From: Ceratothoa steindachneri
Lineage: Eukaryota > Arthropoda > Malacostraca > Isopoda > Cymothoidae
Direction of reading: 5' to 3'
Assembly (NCBI GenBank): GCA_963969495.1
Contig: OZ018329.1
Span: 143,200,021-143,264,020, forward strand
Length of the DNA stretch: 64,000 bases
The notes under the pieces: model-generated
The model's database searches: none
What the model was told of the DNA's origin: nothing
The model's input: only the letters and a program-made list of their open reading frames with translations
Position numbers and translations under genes: made by a program
Part shown: in pieces, positions 47,751 to 59,067 of the stretch
Layout of the letters: each line of letters begins with the position of its first letter
Position numbering within the stretch: the stretch's first letter is position 1

Positions 47751-49445
47751 CCGGGATGCTGCTCTGCCAGCATTCAATGCACACCGTGATGTCGCGGAAG
47801 GCCTCCTACTAATCTTTACCTCCAGAGGTGGATCACCCTTCAACGACCGGTGTACTGTGAGTAGTTGCATACCGAACTTGCTTCGTGCGCCGACACGCCC
47901 ATGGTCCAGAGATGACCCTTACTCCATGGTTTTTCACCTGGATGAGCGAGGCATGGCCTTTCTCTTAGATTTGTTCAACAGGATCTAGGGGGGAGGGTCA
48001 TCTCCACGATTACTGGCAAATCGCAACTATGCTCGCCTTTCGAGAAACGAGGAGAGATCACTCTACTCAGGCCGGTTTCCGCCCACTCTCTTTAACCTCT
48101 TCCTTGTGCAAGTTGATGGAGAAATTGGTAAATGTTAGATTAGCCTTTTTCCTGGACAGCGGAAGCAATCGGTCTTCTGCACAGTGTGGCTTCCGAAAAT
48201 TGCACTCCACGTTGGATGCTCTGTTCCAGCTAGAAAATGCCGTCTGTGAGGCCTCCCTTTGTTGACAGCACTACGCCACGGTGTTTTTCGATCGGGAGAA
48301 GGCCTATGATATCGCATGGCGATATGGTATCAGAGAGACTCTTCACACGATGCGTGCGAGGGGACACCTCCTACTGTTTATATCTGAATTTTTGCGAGAT
48401 CGTCCATTTCGCGTACGGGTGAGAGGGGGCCCTTTCCAGCCCAATGGAGCAGGAATAGGACGTCCCGCCGGAAAGTGTCCTCAGTATCAGACTCTTTGCC
48501 CTGAGCATCAACGGCATCACCTCGGTGCTTTCGAAAGATGTTCTCGCTACGCTCTACGTGGACGAACATTCGATCTCTTTTGACGCGGCCCAAATGCCAA
48601 GTCTGGAGCGTCGAATCCACCAGGCATTGAACCGCGTCTCTCGCTATGCCGCGTCGCACAGGTTTCGGTTTTCTTTGGCCAAGACTAAGGTGGTACAATT
48701 TTGCTGCCATCCACGGCTCCACCCCGACCCAGATTTGTTTCTTAATAGGGTGTGCCTGGAAGTGGTTTAATCGCACCGTTTCCTTGGTCTTGTATTTGAC
48801 CGACGCCTCATCTGGGAGGCTCATGTTCGCAACTTTAAGGTATCTTGTACCCGCGCCATGGATATTCTTCGTTCCGTGACGTTCAGCGCTTGGGGTGATG
48901 ATAGGGCTACTGCCCTACTTATTTATCGCTCCTTTGTTCGTTCGAAGCTTGACTACGGATGCAAGTTTTATGCATCCGCAGCCGAGCGTTTATCGCGGAA
49001 GGCGGAATCGATCCACTTAACCGGCCTTCGCCTTGCGACCAGCGCCTTTAGCACTTCCCCAATTAAGAGCCTGTTGGTCGATGCTGGAGAGATGCCACTC
49101 GCTCTATGCCGCATGCAGTGCATCAATCGCCTGTACGCGCGATTCCGGGTCTCCCTCTGTCCCCAACAGCTCTCACTGTATCCGTAGCTGATCTCGACAG
49201 TGCCTATGCCGCCGAGAGACGCCATTCCTACAATAAACACTTTGCGTTTACGGCCAGAAAACTCCTTTGAAAGCTAGGTATACCTCTCGGTCCGGTGGCG
49301 CCGCTCGCTCTGCCCAGGATGCTACACTGGAGGGTACCACATTTGGCTATTTGTCGCTACGCCTCTACTCCCAAAGCTTGTGCGGCGCCTAGTGTATTGC
49401 GTTCGACCTTTTTTAAGCACACCTCGTGTCACGCTGGAACCGTGC
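47751..49445 (+). pseudogene. ORF2 reverse transcriptase, copy D
   Basis: After the deletion the sequence resumes at SRDAALPAFNAHRDVAEG (about 47753). It continues with AGFRPLSLTSSLCKLMEKLV (about 48070), QCGFRKLHST, and motif A as FFDREKAYDIAW (about 48284; Leu to Arg, Thr to Ile). The catalytic motif is YVDEHSIS (second Asp to Glu, about 48560). The thumb is readable near 48858-49187. Frames shift several times. Confidence 0.87.
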
Positions 49446-50282
49446 TAGTGTATACGGATGTCTCCAAGTCCAAAGCGACGATCGGCTTCCACGCCTTATC
49501 CCCTCTGTTTGAAGTCGGCGGGGCCCTGCCAGGCGCTGCGTCTGTTTTCACGTCTAAACTGGTGTTAATACACTACTTGGTTCGGAAGCTTACGAGACGT
49601 ACCCGGTTCAGACACCGGATTGTGATCTATGGCGACTCACAAAGCACCCTGATGCTCTCGGGGTATTGGAATCTCCGCATCTCCTGGTTCGCGATATCCG
49701 TGACACCACGGTTTTGGCGAGCCGGGCGGATTTCGAGATTATTTTCTGCTGGGTTCCTGGACATGTAGGAATTTCGGTGAATGAGCGCGCCGATGAGGGT
49801 GCCAAAGAGTCCGCTAGGACTCTTTGACCGGACCAGCGTTTCATTCTTCCTCACACTGACTGCATGGCAGGAATACGGGCAGCTCTTTCGACCTCTTGGC
49901 AAAGAAGATGGGAGATGGTCGAAGGGAACTTAAATTTGAGTGCCATTGCGCCTTAATGTTCCCATGAACCAATCCCCCAATGTCGCGACGGCTTCAGGTC
50001 GCTTTCTGTTGTCTTCGAATCGGACATACTCGTGTGAAGCATCGGTATTTGATGGAGGTCTGGCCTGCGCCCTATTGTGATGACTGCGTCCCCCCCCCAG
50101 ACTGTTCGGCACATTCTTGTCGAATGTCCCAGTCTGGGTGATCTTTGCGCACGTTACCTGTCCCGGTACCGAGATGGGCGGGGTCGCTACCGCCTGTCCC
50201 TTTCAGTCGAGACGAGTGCGTGCACATTGACTGGTGGACTTGTTGATTTTTCGGGCGAGGCCGGCCTTCTGCCTTTTATTTA
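49446..50282 (+). pseudogene. ORF2 RNase H domain and C-terminus, copy D
   Basis: It is readable in 49295-49768 as VYTDVSKSK (Gly to Val), FTSKLVLIH (catalytic Glu to Lys) and YGDSQSTL, then frameshifted through WVPGHVGISVNERAD. The C-terminal knuckle and HILVECPSL remain near 50100-50130 but are frame-broken. RNase H activity is lost by the Glu change. Confidence 0.86.
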
Positions 50283-50527
50283 ATTAGGTTTTGTTGTTTT
50301 TTTTTGTTTTTCCTTATTGTTTTCTTTGTATGTCGCACGATCCGGCGACGGGGGGAGGGGGACCTACCCCCGACCCCGGATCTTGCTTCTTAATTGTTGT
50401 CATCTTTCAATTTTATCATTGTTTTGTTTTTAAATTTTTATTTTAAACTATCCTAGAGCTAGGCTGTTTGATTGCGGCGACTTTCTTCAACTGTCACAGT
50501 CGCCCGATAGCCCCTTAAAAAAAAAAA
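50283..50527 (+). other. 3'UTR and A tail of copy D with a GC-rich hairpin insert
   Basis: Between two T-rich runs there is a GC-rich block with complementary arms GATCCGG (50339-50345) and CCGGATC (50376-50382) and G/C runs inside. The family end then follows (CTAGAGCTAG, GCGAC...GTCGC) with A11. The segment after the insert resembles the second tail behind copy E. Confidence 0.85.
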
Positions 50528-52879
50528 TCTCCTGTGCAACTCAGTTTCTATTACCCCAGAACATTTTCAAGATAACTAAGCTTTGTCCAACCTAAAATCG
50601 CACTCTGAAAATAAATTTCGCTCTGATTTCTATTTATAATTTTAACCACGCTCACTTCTTCGGGCTGAGGAATTTGGAAAATGTTGTATTCTAACGACAC
50701 CCTATGACATCTATATTATATTAAACTTGTCTCATTTGTGGGGTCACCCTACGACACACAGCTTCTGATAAAAGTGAAGTTATCTTAAATCAAATTTTTT
50801 AGGCTTCCGGATAATGTCTGGTTCGGGTCGGCTTCAGGGCGGGGAAGATAAGTTCTAGACGCCCCTGGTTTGGATATTAGGTAGACAAAGTTTCTCCTTG
50901 CGAAATTAAAGGCTTATTATGAGCTCAGACCGTTGGTAAACTCTTTCCAATTTCTTTAGCTACACTGAGATGTCAACCGAAACTTTGCACTTAGAAATAT
51001 TATATTCTCTCTTTTTAGAGGATTAATTAATTAATCATTAGAGCTAGCTTCTTAATATAGTAATAGTACGAATTGGATTGATATATATAAATAATTTACC
51101 ACTAATTACATAGTTTTCTCCAGGATTGAAATTACGACAAAATCTGACTGTCCAGTTGTTTGAAATTTAACTTTAAAATACTCCATCAACTTGTTTTGCT
51201 CCACTTGATAACTTCACGATTTTCAGAAAAAAATTGAAAAATCTTTTAGGTCAATTAATCATCGCCACAAGCAGCGCTCCACTGCATTGTCCATGACAAA
51301 AAGGCCCTTTATTGTTCTGGGATGCTATGCGCCCTGTAGCATTTGGTCCATTCGCCGCTCACCTCTATTCAGAAAGAACAAACTAAGCGCCCACTTACCC
51401 CATCCCATCCCCACAATTGATCTTATTTCAGTATTTTATCTCTTAACCACTCATGCTACCCTACATGCTACATCTTATCATAGCTTTGACGAGGTTTTCA
51501 CACCCCTCAACACTCACTCTCTAATATCTTCTACACAATTTACCTCTATCAATACTTCCTTTATAATCGGACCACTTCAGATCACTCAAACTATAATATC
51601 CAACTCTTCATTTTCCCATCTACATTTTGCCAGGAAACAACCCTCTAAAATATGTTCATTGGCATCGCACTTGCCATTGATCTTTCCTTCTCTTGCTTTA
51701 CCAAAGATTCACTCTCATCTACCAGCTTTGACACCGATATAGTCTCATGCAGCTTTGAGACACATTTCACACACACACCCTAAATATGCCTAAAATGTCC
51801 CCAAACACTACAAAGTTCTTTTGCATCGATTTATTCAAAGACAAAATACAAAATTTAAGCCTATTATTTGGCCCATTTTCACGCTATTCTTCTTATCAAT
51901 CCAGTATATATTTTTTACTCTAAAGCCAATTTTTGTCCAATAGATATGAAAGAAAATTTGAAGGATATCATCAATATCAATTTTACGATTCTTTATGCTG
52001 CCAATTGAAACTATTTTTTTTCTTCTTTTGCAATATCTTTATAATACCAAGTGTGGCGGTAAAAAAAGTTGAAGCATCTATCAAAGAGATGAGACAAAGA
52101 AATTTGTTCTATATTAGATTTGGGTGAGAAAATGACATTTTTGTAATGGAACTTATAAAAAGTAAAATTAATCTCTAATATGATAAAAAAATTAATGCAC
52201 AAGAGTAGAAGTAATGCTTTGCCCGCTTTTAATGTTTTTATCTATATACGAGTAAAGCAACACACGGCTGTCATTTGACGCCCTAGGTAACACTGAATTA
52301 AAATGCAGGCGATTATTTGCGTGACAAAGTTTTTACCTATAATTGGGAAGAATATTATTTGTGTTAAGTAGGCAGTGTTAATTATTGTAAAATTTTCTAG
52401 TTATTGTGAGTAATAAGTAATCTTATCACTCAATTTATCCCCTGCATTTCAAGATAGCGTTAACTTTTACGGCAAAGTTTTAGTCTTGTAGCGTTTTTCA
52501 CCCATACCTACAAGCAAAAAATTTACACAACAGAAAAATCAGGACTTTTTATCGTATAATAATCGCTTACTATTATTATTTCATAGTTTCCGTTAAAACC
52601 TGAATAGAGTGAGGTCGGTAATGTTTCGCCTTTAGCAAATCAAAACTCCGCGCATGTGTGTTGTCTCGCTTTTGTTATCTCTTCTTTAAATCATAGTAAA
52701 CTCTGTTGTGGATCGCCTGTCAAGGAAGCAATAAAATGGATGAATACAATATTTCAATAATTTGTAAAAGGCAACTGTGCCAGGGATTCATGCCGATAGG
52801 TCCAATTCCAAGATTTCTAAGTCCTCGGGTGCCAATCTGAGAGCAGTGCAGAGCATCAGGAATGATGAGGTTTAGTTAG
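50528..52879. other. Spacer, no gene confirmed
   Basis: AT-rich. The frame 51287-51742 (151 codons) opens MSMTKRPFIVLGCYAPCS and then becomes Ser/Thr/Leu/Pro-rich from a pyrimidine-rich strand. It has no motif I know and is probably chance, though it is the longest open frame in the window outside recognised elements. Nothing else is recognised. Confidence 0.45.
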
Positions 52880-53270
52880 GCTGTGACTGCGAGGATACGG
52901 CGGATTGAAAGCATGACTCTAAGCCTTTCAATACAAAAAGAACTCCTAAATTCGTCGCACACATAAAAGCCCTCATTGACAACGATTTCCACAAGTACAT
53001 GAAGTCCATAGCTATGGGCAATGGACTGTTTCTTCTCAGACGAGAGATTTCTTTCATGACCATGGAATGAACGTGCCAAACAATCGCTCTCCACACAGCT
53101 GTTATGAGAGTCATGAAGAAAACTTTTTGGGCCAACATAATGGTGTGCATGAGGGGTGGGGGTCTTTAGTAGAAAAGAATACGTTATGCTGCCATTTATC
53201 TTCCCTGAGAGCCTACGGCTAAATACGGATGAGGGCTTGAAGGAGGTTTCTACGGCGCTTTGGGGTCGGT
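52880..53270 (+). pseudogene. Tc1/mariner-like transposase fragment
   Basis: One frame reads KRTPKFVAHIKALIDNDFHK then YMKSIA (from 52936), like the helix-turn-helix start (RTPKFV.KLQ..ID.DP.KSMRSLA) of a transposase group common in arthropods. WANIMV (about 53130) follows. In another frame PFIFPESLRLNTDEGLKEV (about 53175) matches the region between the first and second catalytic residues in that group. The sequence between is deleted or unreadable, and the catalytic Asp residues are not seen. The match is from memory; the frames are broken, so it is dead. Confidence 0.65.
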
Positions 53271-56200
53271 CGTGTTTGAGGCCTAGCGTGACTTTATTGA
53301 ATAAAATCAATTATACAATGAATCATGTCTTTAACATGTAATTTTGGTAAATATATGTTTAAATGAAATATTGGTATTTTTATTTATATTGAAAATAGGC
53401 GACAAATTACCCACCGGACCTTGCATATTTCTCTTCCGAATATAATATATATAAATAATTACCACACACAGAAGTTTATCCCGTTTTGATTTTTTAATGA
53501 CACCGCGAAGAAAATTGTTTCAAGCTAAGGGTAATGAGGCTCTGAATTTTATGAAGGACAGTCAGATTTTCACTGTACATTTCACTTGTATATTCATTCT
53601 AATTTTATGAATATATTTGCCTACTTTACTGAACATAATTGTGTCCTAATATTTCCTAAGAACCACATTTCTTTACATAAGATTTTTATGTCCTTTCTAT
53701 AGAGATTTCTTTTATGTAAATAGAAAGAGGAATCAAACCTATTGTAAATCCACTCAACCAGGGGCACTGAAGCGAGAATTCGTTTCATCCTTTCATCTTC
53801 CACATCAATCCCCTGGAATAGGATGCTAGTTGAAGCAGAGAAACCATGCTAAGGTGCCCAGCTGGATGATAGCCTGCCATTCTGTCTCTAATATCCGCAA
53901 GAAGATTTAGAGGTGATATATCTTACAGATATTTATTCTTCTAATTATTATTTTCCATTCAATTCTCACCTTTAGCTTGAATTTTTTAGGAAAATATATT
54001 CTCGTCAGTCCTCCATATTGACAACTTATTTTCTTCTATTTAATCCCTCCCCACTCTTTTTTACAGCTGGATGGGAAGTAACATAGCTAAAAGATGGCTT
54101 AAGACATGTTATTATTAATACATGGATGTAATGTTCTCTATTGCATACCGCACAATGTTGTTTATGATTGTCTTTATTAATAGATAATTTCGATAATTTT
54201 GAATAATTCAGTCACACGCCTTTTAAGCTACTAAGTCATCTAATACTTCTTCTTATTACTGTAATCGTATGCTAGGGGTAATATTATGAGGGGGAACAGG
54301 TTATAACACCCGCCATTTACTCGTATCAAGAAAAAGTCAATATTTCAAATTGCTTCTGAAACACAGGAATTGTTCTAAAATTCCATCTTTAAATGGTATG
54401 AGATTGATTGTTTTGCTGGCTCGTTTGAAGATAGCGAATTAATTAAGTTTGTTATTCAGGTTGTTGTTTCAACGTCTGCGATCTTACCATTTTGTGTGAG
54501 TATAAATCGAACTTTACTCACTTCCTTTTTAAACATTATCTATTAGAGAAACAGTTTATGGAAGTAACTTTATTTCTCTAGATAATAAAATTTTATAAAT
54601 CAAGGTTACAGTTTTAAATATTTGACCTTTATAGGGACCATTATGAGGGTTCTCGAATGTGTGTAGTTTATAATGGGTTCAAATTTGAATCGAGAACAAG
54701 TGTTATGGTGCTTGTATCCGATTGAACTAGTAAGCCTCAGATATGAGCAATTAAAACGTAGGTTTGGTGAATTTTTTTCGTTGTTTTATTATATGTGAAT
54801 TATACAGTGAAGGCAATTAATTGTCTCTTAATATTTATTTGGCAAGGGAAGCACTATTTCACAAGCTCTTATTAATAAAAATTAGTATTTATGAACATTT
54901 TGAAGGTTGGTAATTCTCCAGATTAATGCCAAAATATCACCAATAGATTGGGTTCTAAACATAAAAACCAAGATAACCTTAATTGTTGAGAAAATAAAAA
55001 AAAACATACATTAAGATTAAAAACAAACGAGCGAGCATAACTAAGGCACTCGCATAATATTTAAATATGACGTCATGGAAGCATTCTTGCCTTGCACATT
55101 GGGGTAGAAATATTAAATTTTCGTAAATGTCTTAAGGTTGATACCCCCCCTCTCCGCCCTCAAAATTGTACTCCTATGATACTATTACAATGATAAGAAA
55201 GGTATTAAAGGATTTGGAAGGGTGCGTACTCTAACCATAATTCAAATTACATTTTTTTATTTATCTATACATTAATGAGTCAGCAAAAGTTACACGTGAA
55301 ATTAAAAAAAGAAACAAGCAAAACAATTGCTCTTAAATTTGCCTTGAGGAAAACTGAGTTGCTCTTTGCATTTTTTATACCATTAATCACACTTTAATTT
55401 AATTTCACATTTAATTTCAATTTATGGTCAAATCGCTTAAGACAATAAAAGGTATAATTATTGAATAAATTTTTTCTTTGCTTTTGTGAAATCTAATACT
55501 ATATTTTCAATTATGTATAGACTATTTACAATCAAATATTTCTTTTAAAATCCGCTCAATAGAAATGCCTTTCAAATTTAAAGCGAAAACTGGGGAAGGC
55601 AACCCTTGCATAAAATTTGTATGAAGTAAATAAGGGGTTGAAGATGAGTAAAGTGAAAATGGTTGGAAGATATAATAACTACAAATATTTCACCATTCCT
55701 TAAGGCAAAGTGGTCACGCAACTGTGACCGAGGGATTCGAAACTGCAAGAAACTTTCCTGGTGTTAGCTACAGTATAGTTGCACACCATTTCGAAGTATC
55801 ATTTCTAATAAATAAGTATTTTTTCTGACCCAATGTCTTAATGAATCCTAGTCTATGTATAGAACCCTCGAACTTTGAGATTGTTTCTTTTTTCCTTTAT
55901 TGTTTTCTCTCAAGGGTGTAAACAAGCCTCTTGAATCGCTTGATTTCTCGAAATAACGTAGCTTTAAAATTGAAAAGGAAACAAAATACTACTTTTACTT
56001 CGAGTCTTCGACCCACGCTCGATGCATTTCATTTTTATCAGGGAATTTGTAGAATATTTCTATTTTCTTTACTATTTTTAATTATATTTCAATTTATTTC
56101 CAAAACTAAATTTAGAACTTTTTGAATTAGACCTCAATAATAAATTTTAATGAACGCAATCTCCGGGAACTTTGCTTATGTTGATAATTAATAAGAGCAT

Positions 56201-56553
56201 ATACTTTTTGTAAAAATCGTAACAAATTTTTATTAAAATAAAATCTGATTGCCTTTAAATTTTGATCGATAACTGGACAATCAAATAGCTTTTCTTGGAA
56301 TTATGCTATTAGAAATAAGGAGAAAATCCTTCAAATACCAGAGGATTTATTTGCCAACGTTTCGCTCCATAAAATCAATTTTAGTTTACATCGGTAGTTA
56401 ATTCGGATTTCGATTTGGGTACTACTTTTTTCTTCTAGGATTACATTTAAAAGATTATTTTGTATTATAATAGCCATTTAAATCAGTATTAAGTTGTTTT
56501 GATATAAGACTAAGACAGTCTAAATTATGAGCTGCTGGTTGAATCACTGTGAG
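53271..56553. other. AT-rich spacer, nothing recognised
   Basis: Short frames such as 53621-53803 (-) and 55931-56125 (+) carry no motif I know. Confidence 0.55.
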
Positions 56554-57868
56554 ATAATAATAATAATAGGTATTTATTATGCCCCCTTCAGAGCTGTTAA
56601 CCCTCTCAGAGCGCAGGTTGTGTAGCGAGTGTAGAGAAAGCAATTCTGAAGAGATGAGTCTTCAGGAGACGTTTGAAAGTAGCAAGGGGGAGAGAGGATC
56701 GGACCTGGCAGCAGGAACATTCCAGAGTCTAGGAGCACAAACTGAGAAGGACTGGTCTCCCATCGATCAGAAGAAAAAACGAGGAGTGTTCAGGATGGGA
56801 ACGAGCTTAGACCGGAGTGCCCTAGGAGTTTGACGAGGGAAGAGGGCAGACGAGAGATAAGATGGAGCCTCGAGGTTTCGGGCCTTGTTGGTGATGAGAA
56901 GATTTTACGGAAGCGAATAGGTAAACAGTGTAGCTCTTGTAACAGAGGCAACGAAGGAGAGAACGGGAGGCAATAAAGGAGGAGCCGAACATCATAGTTT
57001 TGAACTAGTTGTAGGGGGCGAAGTGACGAAAAAGGGACATTCACTAGAAGAGAATTCAGTAGTCTAAAGTGAGGTGACGAAGGCATGAATACCAGTCTCA
57101 AGGCTTTGTCGATTATAGTGGGATCAAATACGTGAACAGTGGCGGACGAAACTAAGGGAAGACTTAAAGATACGATGGATGTGCAGTTTAAACGAGAGTT
57201 GCTTGTCGAAAATAACACCAAGATTACTGAGGGTAACAGAGAAGGAGACATTGGTTTCCCCTCCACCATCCAAACGGTACCAGCAAGGAGAGCTTCAATT
57301 TAATCGTGGTCAAGTTTGAGAAAGTTGGCAGACAGCCATTCGTTTATGTAGGTGTAGGCTGAAAGTAGCCTGGCAGTTGATTGTGAAAAGGACACAGGGG
57401 ATGAGGAAAGATATATCTAAGTGTCATCAGCAGAGAGGTGAAAGGAAAGGCCCAAACGGCGAAGAAGGGAGCCGATAGGAAGTAAATAGATGCGAAAGAG
57501 GAGGGGACCAAGGAATGATCCCTGAGGGACCCCAAAATAAATAGCCGAAGGCTCGAAGGAGAGGTTATCGAGCGCGACGGTCTGAGCGCAGGAGGAGAAG
57601 TATGAGCAGAACCAAGCAAGCATAGTGCCCGAGAGACCAAGGAAAGTTTGAAGACGATCAAGAAGGACAGTATGGCCGATGGTGTCTAAAGCAGAGGAGA
57701 GGTCTAGAAAGACTAGAATAAACGTACAACCCCTATCGGCAGCTCTACATAAACCGTCTGAAACATTATGAAGAGCGGTTTCAGCAGAGTGCTTCGCTTT
57801 GAACCCCGATCGGTACGTTTCATCGATATTGCAGTTAAAAATATGGTCATTAAACCGATCACAGCTTT
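56554..57868 (-). mobile_element. L2/CR1-like non-LTR retrotransposon, 3' part
   Basis: Reading down from 57868 the RT is recognisable: SGFKAKHSAETALHNVSDGL, ILVFLDLSSALDTIGH (motif A), then in 57623-57417 YFGVPQGSFLGPLLF (motif B) and SADDT (catalytic ADD kept) followed at once by a TAG. Another frame (57269-56790) holds RPLQLVQNYDVRLLL and LHCLPIRFR, and near the end SFSVCAPRLWN. It ends in a (TTA)n-type tail (56554-56568 on +), typical of this group. Only the C-terminal half of pol remains, with several frame breaks; it is 5'-truncated. Confidence 0.87.
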
Positions 57869-58340
57869 AGGACGGACTTCTTCGCCTGAAACAGGAGGTT
57901 GCGGTCTTTCCTCCTAACACATATGCACTGACTGGCTGGGTCATATCTAACATATGGTCATTCCGGGGAAAGAGCGCGAAGAGGTTACTCCCCCATCAAA
58001 TAGTCCGTCTGACTTTTTTATCTTAAACTTCGATTCGTTTGGCTGAACCAACTCAATGAAATTCGTCACATAAGTTAGGCTAAAAGAAGATCGTACTCTT
58101 ATCGGATTGAAAAAGTTCAAGAATGTCCATATTTATAGTTCATGCAGGGACTAATTACATTTTTCTACGGTTGGAGTAGATGTTTGCGCGTGAAAATGCT
58201 ATTAAGAAAACTTAAACCCAAGTTGTAAAATATTCTTTCAGTTGTATTGCCAAATATAGTTCTGATCACAGCTTCATTTGGAAAGCTTTGTACAACAATA
58301 TCTGTTAAAGGTTCTTCTCACAAAAGAATCAGTACTTTCG
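57869..58340. other. Short spacer, nothing recognised
   Basis: There is no coding match on either strand upstream of the L2-like fragment. Confidence 0.5.
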
Positions 58341-58804
58341 TAAACTTTTGGGGTAGGGATATAGATAAAATAAGAGGTGAAAGTGTGGGAGAGAGATAGA
58401 AAAAGGTAGAAAAGAGTGTGTATGTGTGGGATGAGTAATGTTGATGATATGAATGATTAGAGGTTTTGATTGGGATTAATGATTTTTAATGAGGGCGATG
58501 GTGATATGTGCCAGATTGCTTGGCTAACGCTTTTGCTTTACATTGTTATTTGCCTTTTGGTTGTATTATTTTTATTTAAAACATTGGAGCCATTGTTTTC
58601 GAGGGTTATTTGGGGGGGTTTTAAAGTTATTTTTCATTTGTTTGTATTAGATTTTTTGTAGTTTAGCATTCGAGACTTTGATATCAGAATGTTGACTTGT
58701 GAGCTTTGTAATTTTTTTATTTACTTATGGTTCCGGTTTTTTGAGGACTCATGGGCTCCAATGCCTTCGATAGGTGTTATACTTATTTGTATTTTATTCA
58801 TTTT
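58341..58804 (-). mobile_element. 3' region of a second jockey-like element, left of copy E
   Basis: It resembles the 3' region of the jockey-like element at 22515-23200: ATGTGCCAGATTGCTTGGC here against GTGTACCAGGTTGCCTGGC at about 22673, and GCATTCGAGACTTTG against GCATTCGAGCCTTTG at about 22792. The left limit is approximate. It is continuous with 63632-64000 once copy E and its duplication are removed. Confidence 0.7.
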
Positions 58805-58813
58805 TTATATTTA
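58805..58813. repeat. Left target-site duplication of the copy E insertion
   Basis: TTATATTTA lies directly before CCCCGTAAGG, the family start. The same nine bases occur at 63623-63631. Confidence 0.75.
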
Positions 58814-59067
58814 CCCCGTAAGGAGCTCGGCGATTTGAAATCCTGGCCGCCGTGCGGACGGGATCCAGCGCTCCGTCCGGCGCCAGCCTAGCCTCTCTTC
58901 CTTCCTTCAGATAGCCTGTATTTCTCCCCTAACTCGTTGCTTTTCATACAACCTCTCCCACAACTTTCTCTGGTCAGCCTCTAATTTCACAGGGTAGATG
59001 CTGACCTTCTTCTCAAGCCAACCTTCCCGGATCAGGGCTAAGGGGGAAGGGGACAACGTTCCCTAAC

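Larger units (their letters stand above)
46925..50527 (+). mobile_element. I-group non-LTR retrotransposon, copy D (5'-truncated, internally deleted)
   Basis: Family similarity starts abruptly at CTCGGAGACAGTGG (46925), in the last part of ORF1. It then runs through the N-terminal two thirds of the endonuclease, an internal deletion of about 0.63 kb (junction near 47745), RT, RNase H and a 3'UTR with A11 (50517-50527). 5' truncation is usual for target-primed reverse transcription. I found no convincing target-site duplication. Confidence 0.92.

Noticed and set aside
46925..50540. Target-site duplication around copy D
   Set aside because: The sequence before 46925 and the sequence after the A tail do not share a convincing run.
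52876..53310. 144-codon - strand frame as a gene
   Set aside because: The + strand of the same DNA carries transposase-like blocks, which explains the open frame by antisense.
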